Notes under the pieces: generated by a model
The model's input: only the letters and a program-made list of their open reading frames with translations
Database searches by the model: none
What the model was told of the DNA's origin: nothing
Source of the DNA: Azonexaceae bacterium
GTDB taxonomy: Bacteria > Pseudomonadota > Gammaproteobacteria > Burkholderiales > Rhodocyclaceae
Assembly (NCBI GenBank): GCA_009469675.1
Contig: SSSZ01000068.1
Coordinates: 1-64,000 of the forward strand
Length of the DNA stretch: 64,000 bases
Reading direction: 5' to 3'
In this document: piece after piece, positions 8,759 through 16,482 of the stretch
Layout: each line of letters starts with the position of its first letter
Position numbering within the stretch: position 1 is the first letter of the stretch
Made by a program: the position numbers and the translations under genes

Positions 8759-9181
8759 CTACCTCCTCGCCTTGCGGATCGTCTCATGCGAGACATTGAA
8801 CCGCTTTGCCAGAGATCGGAGGCTTTCGCTCGATTGGCAGATCGTCAGGATGTCATCCGGGGAGAGTTTCGGTTCGTAGTGCGCCATCCTATGCCTCCCC
8901 TTGCTCACCATATCGTCCATGTTGTCTTGATGTGTCCCGGTGAATAGGTGCGCGGGATTGAAGCAGGGGGGGTTGTCGCAAGTGTGCAAGACCTTGACGG
9001 ACGGATCGTCATCGAAGCCGAGCCACAGGACAGCGGCGAGACGATGCACGCGCCAATGCTTCCCCTGATAGTAGATGGCCCCGTACTTGCCACCCTGCTT
9101 CCCACCCGTCCATTCCCAACACCCCGTCTCTGGATTGACGCGATACCGCGCGAACAACCGCGCCTCGATTGATCGTGCCAT
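8759..9181 (-). CDS. HNH homing-type endonuclease (paralogue of 38923)
   Basis: This 140-residue endonuclease has an HNH core with ETGCWEWTG at the N-terminus, a central KHWRVHRLAAVLW and the zinc/metal segment HTCDNPPCFNPAHL. A C-terminal helix-turn-helix (about residues 105-140, ending VSHETIRKARR) is typical of free-standing homing enzymes that bind a specific site. It is a close paralogue of the gene at 38923 in order and motifs. GGAGG lies five bases before the ATG. An extended -10 (TGTTATCCT, 9205-9213) just upstream suggests its own promoter. Confidence 0.85.
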   Translation of the reverse strand: MARSIEARLFARYRVNPETGCWEWTGGKQGGKYGAIYYQGKHWRVHRLAAVLWLGFDDDPSVKVLHTCDNPPCFNPAHLFTGTHQDNMDDMVSKGRHRMAHYEPKLSPDDILTICQSSESLRSLAKRFNVSHETIRKARR

Positions 9182-9204
9182 GCCATCCTCCTCTGTCAAC
9201 ACAG

Positions 9205-9213
9205 AGGATAACA
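9205..9213 (-). promoter_or_regulatory. Extended -10 promoter of the HNH gene
   Basis: On the minus strand TGTTATCCT matches the TGn-TATAAT class. TGTTATCAT and TGTTATAAT precede the other stand-alone endonuclease genes at 38923 and 43945. A TTGCAA lies further upstream, and an AATAAC/GTTATT inverted repeat surrounds the site. Confidence 0.45.
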
Positions 9214-9265
9214 ATATTGCCGCGTTATTGCAATCCTCGATTGACAACAGGGGTAGTCTACAGGA

Positions 9266-9294
9266 TTGACACGACGGGGAGCGGCGGCTATACT
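9266..9294 (+). promoter_or_regulatory. Consensus sigma70 promoter pointing right, no gene downstream
   Basis: TTGACA (9266-9271), 17 bases, then TATACT (9289-9294): one of the best promoters in the window. Immediately upstream is GTCTACAGGAT, the half-operator found at the leftward promoters. It faces into a region where all genes run the other way, so it would make an antisense or small RNA. Confidence 0.6.
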
Positions 9295-9349
9295 GTACGT
9301 GCGCTTCGCTCCCACCCCGAGTGCGCTGCGCCACGCCTCCACCGCGCCG

Positions 9350-9376
9350 CCCCCGCTGTTTCGCGTCCAGCGGGGG
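9350..9376. terminator. Hairpin 55 bases after the rightward promoter
   Basis: Perfect stem CCCCCGCTG (9350-9358) with CAGCGGGGG (9368-9376). It lies just past the stop of the leftward gene at 9384 and could end that transcript, or the short rightward RNA starting near 9301. No clear T-run. Confidence 0.4.
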
Positions 9377-9383
9377 CATTCCC

Positions 9384-9629
9384 CTATCCTCCCCCTGATT
9401 CCCCCACTCCAGCCCCGAGTAGACGTTCGACCGCACGGGAACAATTGGCGCAGCCCAACTCACGAAACGCCCTGCGGTCGAACTCCCCGACCTCTTCGAC
9501 CAACAGCCGCCAGAAATCGGTCTGTTTCCCGCAGAGCGTCCGCGTCGGCCTGTCCGGGTTGAGAACGTGCATCCTGGGCCGCCCCGTCTCCCTCATTGAC
9601 TTGTGCGAATAGACCGGGACCGGGGGCAT
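9384..9629 (-). CDS. Small protein with Cys motif, unknown function
   Basis: It encodes 81 residues. The ATG shares its A with the stop of the upstream HNH gene (TGATG), which fixes the start. LCGK and CANC supply three cysteines that could bind zinc together with a nearby His. Short Cys-motif proteins like this are common in early regions of phages of high-GC hosts. No function can be assigned. Its 3' end lies opposite the rightward promoter transcript. Confidence 0.6.
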   Translation of the reverse strand: MPPVPVYSHKSMRETGRPRMHVLNPDRPTRTLCGKQTDFWRLLVEEVGEFDRRAFRELGCANCSRAVERLLGAGVGESGGG

Positions 9630-10078
9630 CACACGGATGATGAAGCGACGACTGAACGCTGCCTCCGCTTCCGCTCCCGGTCCTGCTCCTTGTTGCACGT
9701 CCGACAACTCCGCAGACCTCGCTTCCATCGCGTATTCTCCTCGGTGTAGGGGTGTCCCTGGGGACAATGCGTCTTGCCACGCCCGATCGCCGCCGCGTGT
9801 CCGGGTTGATGGTTATGTTCCTTTGGCGTGAGTGCGATCAGGTGCGCGGGATTGCAGCATAGCTTCGTCGTGCAAGGCTCCCGATGATGGACGTGATGCC
9901 CATCCGGGATGGGGCCGAAGGTCAGGATGTAAGCGTAGCGATGGACATACATAGTCTTGCCGCTGACGGAGATCGTGCCGTATCCCCCGACCATCGCCCC
10001 CTGCCACGGCCAGCATTCCTCCGTCCCTCCCTTTTGCACGCGCGACCAGAAATCTTCCGGGGTGGTCGCCTTCCTCAT
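9629..10078 (-). CDS. HNH endonuclease with zinc-ribbon tail
   Basis: It encodes 149 residues with an HNH_3-type core: CWPWQG, MYVHRYAYIL, and HHVHHREPCTTKLCCNPAHL. A C-terminal segment has two Cys pairs (CPQGHPY, CRTC) that likely form a zinc ribbon used in DNA recognition. It is coupled to both neighbours by ATGA-type overlaps, so unlike the stand-alone HNH genes it sits inside an operon. It is likely a homing enzyme or a nicking enzyme adopted by the phage. Confidence 0.82.
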   Translation of the reverse strand: MRKATTPEDFWSRVQKGGTEECWPWQGAMVGGYGTISVSGKTMYVHRYAYILTFGPIPDGHHVHHREPCTTKLCCNPAHLIALTPKEHNHQPGHAAAIGRGKTHCPQGHPYTEENTRWKRGLRSCRTCNKEQDRERKRRQRSVVASSSV

Positions 10079-10461
10079 CCCTCCCTCCCCAGGAGCGCCG
10101 TCAACGCCGCGACCTCGGCGCGGGCGGCTTTCTGGCGCACATCCCAGATCCGCAGATTCGCCGCAGCCGTCTCCCGTTCCGCCTGCCGCCGCGCCGCGCG
10201 ATCCCGCGTCTCCCGGACGAAGCGGTTGGTGTCCAGCTTCACCCGCAGATCGGCGTTGCGCTGCGTCTCATTCGTCCCCGACAGGCCGAGCGTGATGATC
10301 TCCGACCGATGGAAGTTCTCCGTCTCCTCCCGTTCCCGCTCCGCGTCCCGGTACTCCCCCTCCGTCATGACCGCCCACCGTTGCGCTTTGGCGAAACTCG
10401 TCACCGCTTCGTTCAGCCCGTCCAGGGCTTGCAAGAGCGCCGCCTTGACCTGATCGTCCAT
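10075..10461 (-). CDS. Coiled-coil early protein, unknown function
   Basis: It encodes 128 residues, almost wholly charged alpha helix with heptad-like spacing over about residues 5-60 and 85-125. It overlaps the downstream HNH gene by ATGA and starts four bases after the upstream stop. No catalytic motif, Cys cluster or membrane segment is visible. A structural or DNA-associated role is possible but not shown. Confidence 0.6.
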   Translation of the reverse strand: MDDQVKAALLQALDGLNEAVTSFAKAQRWAVMTEGEYRDAEREREETENFHRSEIITLGLSGTNETQRNADLRVKLDTNRFVRETRDRAARRQAERETAAANLRIWDVRQKAARAEVAALTALLGREG

Positions 10462-10464
10462 CGT

Positions 10465-10890
10465 CTACCTCTCTGGTTTGTCCGGGGGGATGAATCCCCG
10501 TCCGATCAGCTCCGCCTCGATCCCCCAGGGCGGATCGGTTCCCAAACTTTCCAACCCGCCCGACAGCATCCTGGCTTGCGTCGGGGAGGGGATACCCCCA
10601 AGATCGTCGCCCCCCTCGCTATGGATTCGCCGTGCCGCCTGCGCCGCGTAGTAGTCTCGCTCCCGCTCATCCAGACGGGATGGGCGAAAACCTTGCCGTA
10701 CCAATGCCTCCCTCCCGATCTCCTCCTCTCCGCCCCCAGGCCAACGGACTACGACGGTGAATTGTCGTGCCTCGATCACCGTGCCGGACTCCAGGGGGTA
10801 GTCCACCCGGATCACCGTGTCGCCAACCTGGATCGCCCGCCGCTTCTCCGTCGTCTCGCTCCGCCGCTTCCCTCGTTTGTCCGCCGCCAT
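10465..10890 (-). CDS. Early protein, unknown function
   Basis: It encodes 141 residues from the ATG at 10890. An upstream in-frame start at 10953 is rejected because that stretch is the intergenic leader. The N-terminus is Lys/Arg-rich, followed by a small beta-barrel-like stretch (about 18-60) and a helical region. No known family. It ends four bases before the next gene in the operon. Confidence 0.58.
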   Translation of the reverse strand: MAADKRGKRRSETTEKRRAIQVGDTVIRVDYPLESGTVIEARQFTVVVRWPGGGEEEIGREALVRQGFRPSRLDERERDYYAAQAARRIHSEGGDDLGGIPSPTQARMLSGGLESLGTDPPWGIEAELIGRGFIPPDKPER

Positions 10891-10962
10891 CGCATCACCC
10901 CCGCTGACCTTGTGTGCAGGACGGAGACGAACGGAACGCCCGCCTCCGTCCATCCGTCCCTA

Positions 10963-11310
10963 CTAACGGAACTTGCCCTCCAGCTTGGCTTGCTCGATCT
11001 GCGCCGGGGTCATCTTCCCCTGGGGATTGACGACGCCCGAGGGCGAGACTTCCTCATGCGGACCCGCGCCCGTCTTGCCCCCCTGCCAGTTGATGTAGAT
11101 CGGACGATGGAAGTGCCACGTCGTGTAGTCGCCGCTCCCCCGGAAGCCCCGACGCGGCCAGAAGATCCGGGGGTAGTTCCCGACGCCCCAACCCTCCGCC
11201 TTGGGGCACGCCGGATAGGCGAAGTAGACGCGCGGCTTGCGCGTCATCGTCCATCGCAGGAATCGCCAGAGCCGGATCGCCTTGCTGTACTTCCACCTCC
11301 TCTCCGTCAC
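10963..11310 (-). CDS. Early basic aromatic-rich protein, unknown function
   Basis: It encodes 115 residues. The GTG start overlaps the upstream stop (GTGA). The N-terminal half is strongly basic and rich in Trp, Tyr and Phe, and the C-terminal 35 residues are a polar tail. Such composition fits nucleic-acid binding, but no family is recognised. It shares the promoter at 11579 with the upstream gene. Confidence 0.55.
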   Translation of the reverse strand: MTERRWKYSKAIRLWRFLRWTMTRKPRVYFAYPACPKAEGWGVGNYPRIFWPRRGFRGSGDYTTWHFHRPIYINWQGGKTGAGPHEEVSPSGVVNPQGKMTPAQIEQAKLEGKFR

Positions 11311-11540
11311 GCCGCACTCTCCCCGGCGATGAACCGCAACTGGATCGCGTCGGACATTTGCTCGTAGATGGCTTGATCCGCGAAATACCGCTCCCCCTCG
11401 CGCTCCAATTGCTCGGGGGTGGTCGTCGGGAGGATCTGCCGCGCCGCGTATCGCGCGTACTGCGCCCCCAACTCCACAAACAGATCGTCTCGTCGCAGGA
11501 TCAACTCGGACAGGGAGAGATGACTGTACCGCGTGATCAT
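11307..11540 (-). CDS. Small early protein, first gene of a transcript
   Basis: It encodes 77 residues, mainly helical, with GGAGGTGCGACG before the ATG. It is the first gene after the operator-bearing promoter at 11579-11607, so it should be among the earliest products of this unit. No motif allows a functional call. Confidence 0.6.
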   Translation of the reverse strand: MITRYSHLSLSELILRRDDLFVELGAQYARYAARQILPTTTPEQLEREGERYFADQAIYEQMSDAIQLRFIAGESAA

Positions 11541-11578
11541 CGTCGCACCTCCGCAGATAATAGAATTGTTCTAACGTA

Positions 11579-11607
11579 AGTATATCCTACAGGACAGAAG
11601 TTTGCAA
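11579..11607 (-). promoter_or_regulatory. Regulon promoter P1 with operator
   Basis: Minus strand TTGCAA, 17 bases, TATACT, with TCCTGTAGGATA across the spacer and -10. It belongs to the repeated promoter family and drives 11540 leftward. Confidence 0.75.
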
Positions 11608-11624
11608 GGAAAACGGCGAAAAAC

Positions 11625-11656
11625 GTGCCCCTGTGCTGGTCGCAGAGGGGCGGAAT
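11625..11656. terminator. Hairpin with T-runs on both sides
   Basis: GCCCCTGTG and CGCAGAGGGGC form a bulged stem. On the minus strand it is followed by CACGTTTTTCGCC, ending the transcript through the VRR-NUC gene. On the plus strand it is followed by CGCTTTTT. It is part of the 3'-UTR repeat family described in the findings. Confidence 0.65.
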
Positions 11657-11689
11657 CGCTTTTTAGGATGGGGGATACGCGCGGATCGG

Positions 11690-12172
11690 CTAAACGGCGT
11701 TGGGCGGGTGGGGCTTGCGAGCGTTGCGCTTGCGCCTCTGGAGGAGGTCGAGTTCCCGGACGTTCGGCCACGCGCACTTGTAGGCGGGGGAAGTTAGGCG
11801 TTCCGAGGGGGATGACAGGAACCGCTCGATCTCCTCCCAGTCGCAGGGACGGACGACCGCGCACTCCTGCCGCGCCCGGACCAATCCCGTCATCCAGCGG
11901 ACCTGATCGGGGGTCAGCAAGCGGATCATATCCTTCAACTCCAGGAAGATGATCCGGCCCCACCCTTCGTGCAGGAACACGCGATCCGGGAACCCCGCCT
12001 CCGACTTCCGGGAGTCGTGGGTGTGGTAGGTCAGCTTCCACCCCCGGAAGTCCGCGTACTCGCAGACCGTCAGGTCGAACGCATGTTCGGTCGCGCCCGC
12101 CAGGAACGCGGGGACGCCCAGATCCTCCGCCGCCTTGATGCGCCGATCGACCATCGCCTGGGAACGTTTCAC
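11690..12172 (-). CDS. VRR-NUC domain nuclease
   Basis: It encodes 160 residues from the GTG that has GGGAG at eight bases. An upstream TTG is in frame but poorly placed. The segment with SEAGFPDRVF and IIFLELKD carries the PD-(D/E)XK nuclease core as arranged in VRR-NUC proteins: a conserved Asp after Gly-Phe-Pro, then E-x-K. Stand-alone VRR-NUC proteins are common in phages and are linked to processing of branched DNA. The basic C-terminal tail fits DNA binding. The stop lies inside the repeat CGCCGTTTAGCC, shared with two other gene ends. Confidence 0.8.
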   Translation of the reverse strand: MKRSQAMVDRRIKAAEDLGVPAFLAGATEHAFDLTVCEYADFRGWKLTYHTHDSRKSEAGFPDRVFLHEGWGRIIFLELKDMIRLLTPDQVRWMTGLVRARQECAVVRPCDWEEIERFLSSPSERLTSPAYKCAWPNVRELDLLQRRKRNARKPHPPNAV

Positions 12173-12208
12173 CGTGTCGTCTCCCTCGCACAAGTCCTGT
12201 TGTCCGAA

Positions 12209-12433
12209 CTATTCATTCCCGATGGCGTCGTACTCCTCCTCGCCAACAAACCACACGCTGAGTTGCTTGGGGGTCGGATTCGCCCGCCCGAGTGTGTGCG
12301 CTTCGTGCTCTGTGATCGCGGTATCGGGGCCAAGCATGAGCGAGACTACGCCGCGCTCCTGTTGGATTACCAGCCCTAGCGCCATGTCGGTCGTCCATGC
12401 CCACTCGCCTGGGGCAAACTTGGTCGCGCTCAT
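12209..12433 (-). CDS. Small early protein, unknown function
   Basis: It encodes 74 residues. The ATG is six bases after GGAG. An upstream TTG in the same frame is unlikely because a perfect hairpin (12448-12467) lies there. The protein is acidic with a small beta fold. No family is recognised. Confidence 0.58.
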   Translation of the reverse strand: MSATKFAPGEWAWTTDMALGLVIQQERGVVSLMLGPDTAITEHEAHTLGRANPTPKQLSVWFVGEEEYDAIGNE

Positions 12434-12447
12434 TGCCTGCTCCTTTA

Positions 12448-12467
12448 CGGACAACGGCTCTTGTCCG
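12448..12467. promoter_or_regulatory. Perfect 7-bp hairpin in a gene leader
   Basis: CGGACAA and TTGTCCG flank a six-base loop between the 12473 stop and the ribosome binding site of the 12209 gene. GTTCGGACAA recurs just after the 12209 stop, suggesting a repeated processing or regulator site. Confidence 0.35.
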
Positions 12468-12472
12468 AACCC

Positions 12473-13438
12473 TTACCGCACCACCTCGTAGACGCGCCGC
12501 GCCTTCTCATTGAACGGCTTCGACGGATCGCCCTTCCGGTACGGCTTGATCCAGACCGCGCGACGTTGCGACATCCGGGGGCCGCACGCCTGCTGCCGCC
12601 AGTGACCGCCGACCATCCACTGGCACCCGTACTCGATCTCCCGTCGTTCCTCCGCCTCCGTCTCCCCCTGGGAACGCCGCCGCAGCTTGACGACCTGGAT
12701 CGTCCGGGGGTCGCGCTTCGTTTGGATCTTGATGCGCTTCCGCGCCCCCTTGTTCTCCACCTCCTGCCGCTCGGTGATCAGCACTTCCGACTCGATGAAG
12801 GAGAGGAGGGACAGCAGGAAGTTGTGATAGGTGTCGCCCATCTCCTCCTCGCCCTTCGTCCCCCGGAACAGGTGTTGGCTCTCCTCGTACCGCCGCTTCG
12901 CCGCGCTCCAGTTCTCCCCCCAGAGGATCGTCCCCCAGGCGGCGGGGACGGGGACGCTGGCCCAATTCGCCTTGCACCAGAACGTGATAGAGACGCCGTT
13001 GGACTGGTCGGGGTCGGACGGGTGCGCCCAATCGTAGGGACGATCCGGGTCGTCCATCCTGGTCATGTTGACGTACTGCCAGGAGAGCGCCCAGAGTTCG
13101 ACCTGATAGATCGTCCCCCGATGCTCCTCCGAGGGGAGGGGGCGAATGTAGGGGGACTCCAACCAGACGAAGGCGCAGGGGGACTTGAACATCTCCGCCC
13201 GGATCGTCAGATCGGGGATCGTCTCCGCCGCCTGCGCGACCATCCCGACAATCGGCCCCGCGACGCTGTAGGTATCCCCGTCCCCGAACCAGCCGATCTC
13301 CGCAGCCGTCTCGATGAAGTAGGCTTGACTGATCGGGATATACTGCCCGATGCTCCGCTTGAACTTGACCATGTTCTCTTTCTTGCACCACCACTCCAGC
13401 ATCTCCGCCCGCCTGCGCTCCGCATCCGCGTACCCCAT
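12473..13438 (-). CDS. Conserved 321-aa early protein, unknown function
   Basis: It encodes 321 residues and is the first gene after promoter P2, with GGAGG seven bases before the ATG. The C-terminal 70 residues (YGCQWMVGGHWRQQ, then RAVWIKPYRKG) match a recurring ending of uncharacterised proteins in phages and plasmids of high-GC bacteria. The central part is acidic and helical. No enzyme motif or helix-turn-helix is obvious. Its position and own promoter suggest an early function. Confidence 0.65.
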   Translation of the reverse strand: MGYADAERRRAEMLEWWCKKENMVKFKRSIGQYIPISQAYFIETAAEIGWFGDGDTYSVAGPIVGMVAQAAETIPDLTIRAEMFKSPCAFVWLESPYIRPLPSEEHRGTIYQVELWALSWQYVNMTRMDDPDRPYDWAHPSDPDQSNGVSITFWCKANWASVPVPAAWGTILWGENWSAAKRRYEESQHLFRGTKGEEEMGDTYHNFLLSLLSFIESEVLITERQEVENKGARKRIKIQTKRDPRTIQVVKLRRRSQGETEAEERREIEYGCQWMVGGHWRQQACGPRMSQRRAVWIKPYRKGDPSKPFNEKARRVYEVVR

Positions 13439-13473
13439 GCCGCACCTCCCAGGATGAACGATCCGACAGGGGA

Positions 13474-13503
13474 AGTATAATCTACAGGATACGCCCGCGT
13501 CAA
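13474..13503 (-). promoter_or_regulatory. Regulon promoter P2 with operator
   Basis: Minus strand TTGACG, 18 bases, TATACT, containing GTATCCTGTAGATTATACTT. It starts 36 bases before the ATG at 13438. This copy has an 18-base spacer where the others have 17. Confidence 0.75.
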
Positions 13504-14186
13504 TCCTCCCACACTTCGCCGGGGAGGATGTCCGTCCGGGAACGTACCTCGATCAGATGCTCCAGCCACGCGACCGCGACCGCCGCGACCTGGATAACCT
13601 CCGTCTCCAGGGCGCGGATCGCGTCGTAGCGTGCCATCGTCCGCGCGTCCGGGGCGAGGGTGGGATCGGGCGTCTCTTCCGGGAGGGGGAGGGAGCGCAG
13701 TTTCAACAGGGCTTGCGCGGTCTCCCCGACCTCCTCCGTCAAGACCAGATTCCAGATCGCCATGCCGTGCCGCTGCTCCCCCCACTTGGCCTGCTGCGCC
13801 GTCCGCTCTCGGAGGATCAGCCGCATCGCCGCTTGATACAGGGGGGAGGGCTGGATGATGTCCGGGCCTTTGCGCTGCTCCCCGTACCGCCGCAGCGAAT
13901 CCCGCCCCTCCTCCGAGATGGGGCGGGCGAAATGGTCGCGCCCGATCTCCCAATACTCCTCGGTCCCCGCCTTGCGGACGATGATGAAGTTCCCCGCCGT
14001 GTGCCAGATCCGGTCGCACGGCCCCAGGTGGACACGCTCCTCTTCCGTCTCCCCCACCGTCACGACGGGGACCGCCTCGCCCCCCTGGGAGACGTACACA
14101 TACTCGTCAAGCTCCAGCCGATAGATCGGGGTGGCCCCCCCCTGGAGCCGCTTGTCGTACAGGTAGCGCGCGTCCGTCCCGTTCAT
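13500..14186 (-). CDS. MazG-like nucleotide pyrophosphohydrolase with extra N-domain
   Basis: It encodes 228 residues from the ATG sharing its A with the upstream TGA. Residues about 125-225 resemble the all-alpha NTP pyrophosphatase (MazG-like) fold, with LTEEVGETAQALL and a later E-x-x-x-x-A-A-V-A-V-AWLEHL helix supplying acidic metal ligands. Residues 1-110 are an extra beta-rich domain of unknown type. Phage MazG-like enzymes hydrolyse (d)NTPs or alarmones. Which substrate applies here is unknown. Confidence 0.7.
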   Translation of the reverse strand: MNGTDARYLYDKRLQGGATPIYRLELDEYVYVSQGGEAVPVVTVGETEEERVHLGPCDRIWHTAGNFIIVRKAGTEEYWEIGRDHFARPISEEGRDSLRRYGEQRKGPDIIQPSPLYQAAMRLILRERTAQQAKWGEQRHGMAIWNLVLTEEVGETAQALLKLRSLPLPEETPDPTLAPDARTMARYDAIRALETEVIQVAAVAVAWLEHLIEVRSRTDILPGEVWED

Positions 14187-14551
14187 CACCACACCTCGTA
14201 AATCTGGACGGTCCACCCGTCCTTGACGCATTCCTTAGCGTAGGCCCATCCGGTCGAAGGCGTGCCGAACTCATGCCCCCAGGTGAATTGCTCCCCGGCG
14301 ATCTCCTGGGGGATCTTCTCCGTCGTGACTCCCGGCTTCCCGATCAGCCAGACGAAGAAACGGGGGAACCGTGGCCGCTTCTTCTCCGGGGGAGGAGCCT
14401 GCGCCAGATCGATCAGCTTGCGGATCTCCGTGCAGGCGTGCTGACGACACCGCTGCCAGGGGGTGTTGTTCCCGTTCCCGTGGTGGGCTTGGTGGATCGT
14501 CTGTGCCAGATGCTCCAGGTCCGCGACCATCTTCTCGCGCTGCGTCGTCAC
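14186..14551 (-). CDS. Early protein related to its downstream neighbour
   Basis: It encodes 121 residues, GTG start (an ATG seven codons later is possible). The N-terminal 50 residues share the pattern I-H-x-x-H, then two Cys, then E/A-I-R with the next gene (14561), suggesting duplicated Cys/His metal-binding modules. The C-terminal half is beta-rich. No family is recognised. Confidence 0.55.
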   Translation of the reverse strand: MTTQREKMVADLEHLAQTIHQAHHGNGNNTPWQRCRQHACTEIRKLIDLAQAPPPEKKRPRFPRFFVWLIGKPGVTTEKIPQEIAGEQFTWGHEFGTPSTGWAYAKECVKDGWTVQIYEVW

Positions 14552-14560
14552 GTCTCCCCC

Positions 14561-14797
14561 CTATTCCCCCGGCCCCATCGTGCGCCGGAAATCGTTCACC
14601 ATGCGCCGGATCGCGGCGCAGCCGTACTCGGGACATTCCTTCGCCCCGCCCAGGCACGCGGGATGGCTCCGGTGGATCTGCTCGGCCAGGGACTCCAGGC
14701 GGGGGATCGCGTCCCGGATCGTCCCCTCCCAGATCGACTCCCGGACGTTGCGCTCGTAGTTGTCCTGGTGTTCCTTACTCGTGAATCCCAGGCTCAC
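14561..14797 (-). CDS. Small Cys/His protein, unknown function
   Basis: It encodes 78 residues from the GTG six bases after GGAGG (a TTG one codon upstream is too close). HRSHPAC and CPEYGC resemble the Cys/His module of the neighbouring 14186 gene. It overlaps the upstream gene by 23 bases. Possible zinc-binding protein. Confidence 0.55.
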   Translation of the reverse strand: MSLGFTSKEHQDNYERNVRESIWEGTIRDAIPRLESLAEQIHRSHPACLGGAKECPEYGCAAIRRMVNDFRRTMGPGE

Positions 14798-15086
14798 CAA
14801 TCGCCTCCTTCCCCGCGTCCGTCAGTTCAAACCGCCGCGCGTGGGTGTCGAATCCTCCCCGGAAGGATTCCCGGATCAACCCCCGCTTGATCAGCTTCCC
14901 CAGATAGCCCCCGGCTGCGCTGTACATCCCCGCGCCTTTGGCCGATCCGTAGCCCGACTTCTTCGACCGTTGCCACGCCCCGGACTCGGGCCACATCAGC
15001 GCGGCGAAATACTTCGGATAGGTGATCGCCTCCCCGTGGTCCCGGATGATGATCAGCGCCCGCCGCGTCGTGTCGGTGACGATCAT
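14775..15086 (-). CDS. Winged-helix-like small protein
   Basis: It encodes 103 residues. The ATG overlaps the stop of the exonuclease gene (ATGA). The alternating helices followed by LGKLIKRGLIRE and a short beta hairpin resemble a winged-helix DNA-binding fold of MarR/PadR size. It could be a transcription factor, but it is not a close match to a known family. Confidence 0.55.
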   Translation of the reverse strand: MIVTDTTRRALIIIRDHGEAITYPKYFAALMWPESGAWQRSKKSGYGSAKGAGMYSAAGGYLGKLIKRGLIRESFRGGFDTHARRFELTDAGKEAIGEPGIHE

Positions 15087-15949
15087 TTGACCTCCCCGCG
15101 ATAGTAGGCTCCGGGCACCTTGCGGAATGACGTGATCTCCAGGAACTTCCGGGCGTCTGCCGCGCCTTCCCGCAGCTTCGCCTTGACGTGCGCCTTGACC
15201 TCCGCCCGCTCGATGTTGTCCTGCCAGTAGATCTCGGAGATGCCCGCCTTGAACTGCCGCAGGAGGGAACGCGCGGCCACGTCCCCGATCCCCGCAACAC
15301 CTGGGATGCCGTCGCTCTTGTCCCCGACCAGCGCCTTGTAGTCGGCCATGCGGGGAGGCTCGAATTGGTACTCCTCCCGGAACTTCGCCACCGTCCAGAT
15401 CGTCGGCGGGTCCGTGTGCTTGAATCCGGGACGGGCGACGATGACGCGCTCCCCGTTGTGGTACTGGCGGAGACACTGGAGGAGGTCTTTATCCGAGGAG
15501 AGGATCAGGCTCGATGACGGCTTGTTGGCGACGTAGGCTTGATCCGCATACGTCGCGATCAGGTCGTCGGCCTCGTAGCCCGCGAACGCCTCCGCCCGGA
15601 AGTCCAGGACTTGCAGCCGTTTGAAGAGGAGGCGCATGGCCGTCGTCAGGCACGCCTCCTGCTCGGGATCGCGCTCCCGCCCCGCCTTGTAGTCCGGGAA
15701 GCGGAGCCGCCGCCACTTCGATCCATCCTTCCCGTCGAAGCAGACGACCACGCGGAAGGGCTCGACGTGCCGCTCCTCCTGCCAGCGTTTCACCGTCGCC
15801 GTGACGGACACCGCGACCTCCTGGGGATCGGGGACGACCTCCCCGTTGCGCGATTGGGCGTGATACGCACGATGGGTCATGTTGTTGCCGTCCACCAGCA
15901 ACCAGTCAATCGCGCTCCCTTCCTCCTGGACTGGCTCGATTTCGTCCAC
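15083..15949 (-). CDS. 5'-3' exonuclease / flap endonuclease
   Basis: It encodes 288 residues and resembles the N-terminal nuclease of DNA polymerase I and T5-type flap endonucleases. Visible metal ligands are Asp20 (LLVDGNN), Glu126/Asp128/Asp129 (GYEADDLIA), Asp153/Asp155 (SSDKDLL) and Asp210/Asp213 (GDKSDGIPGVAGIG), the last beginning the helix-three-turn-helix. It would remove RNA primers and 5' flaps during replication. The GTG is seven bases after GGAGG, and promoter P3 lies 40 bases upstream, so it heads its transcript. Confidence 0.9.
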   Translation of the reverse strand: MDEIEPVQEEGSAIDWLLVDGNNMTHRAYHAQSRNGEVVPDPQEVAVSVTATVKRWQEERHVEPFRVVVCFDGKDGSKWRRLRFPDYKAGRERDPEQEACLTTAMRLLFKRLQVLDFRAEAFAGYEADDLIATYADQAYVANKPSSSLILSSDKDLLQCLRQYHNGERVIVARPGFKHTDPPTIWTVAKFREEYQFEPPRMADYKALVGDKSDGIPGVAGIGDVAARSLLRQFKAGISEIYWQDNIERAEVKAHVKAKLREGAADARKFLEITSFRKVPGAYYRGEVK

Positions 15950-15988
15950 CGCGACACCTCCCTAGAACGTTTCTATTCTCCCAGGGAA

Positions 15989-16017
15989 AGTATAATCTAC
16001 AGGATACTCCGCGTCAA
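15989..16017 (-). promoter_or_regulatory. Regulon promoter P3 with operator
   Basis: Minus strand TTGACG, 17 bases, TATACT, with GTATCCTGTAGATTATAC. It drives the exonuclease gene and the run of coupled genes after it. Confidence 0.78.
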
Positions 16018-16481
16018 CGGGGATTGAGCGTGTGCTGACGGTCGCACCAGGGGATGGAGAAGAGGGGCGAGAGATTCTTGATCAGCGCCTTGGCCCGCTT
16101 CCTGTGCTGCATCTCGACCCCCTCCGTGATCGTCCAGGACGCACGGGGGAGCATGTGCCGCACCCGTGCCGTCTTGGTCGCGAACGATTGCGCCGGGGCC
16201 GCGAGAATGTCCGCGACCTTCGCCCGATAGAGGATCTTGCTGTCCGCGTCGTAGGCGTAGAACAGCGTGACGCCCTGCTCCTCCAGATAGCGCAGCAGGA
16301 GGCTGTCAACGGGGCAGGGGCAATCGGCGTTGTAGAACTCCTGGGGGCCGTTGTGTTCATCGAAGGAATGGAAACAGACCATGCCGAAGCGGGGGTGGGG
16401 GACGATCACCCCGACCATCAGCGTCACGTCCCCGCCGTCCGTCTTGTGATACCTGCAATTCACCCTTTGAGCATGAACCAT
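16014..16481 (-). CDS. Early protein, unknown function
   Basis: It encodes 155 residues. The ATG follows GGAGGTGTAAG, one base after the stop of the upstream HNH gene. A beta-rich core with two Cys (DCPCP) is followed by a basic C-terminal tail. Its 3' end overlaps the -35 of promoter P3. No family recognised. Confidence 0.58.
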   Translation of the reverse strand: MVHAQRVNCRYHKTDGGDVTLMVGVIVPHPRFGMVCFHSFDEHNGPQEFYNADCPCPVDSLLLRYLEEQGVTLFYAYDADSKILYRAKVADILAAPAQSFATKTARVRHMLPRASWTITEGVEMQHRKRAKALIKNLSPLFSIPWCDRQHTLNPR

Positions 16482-16482
16482 C

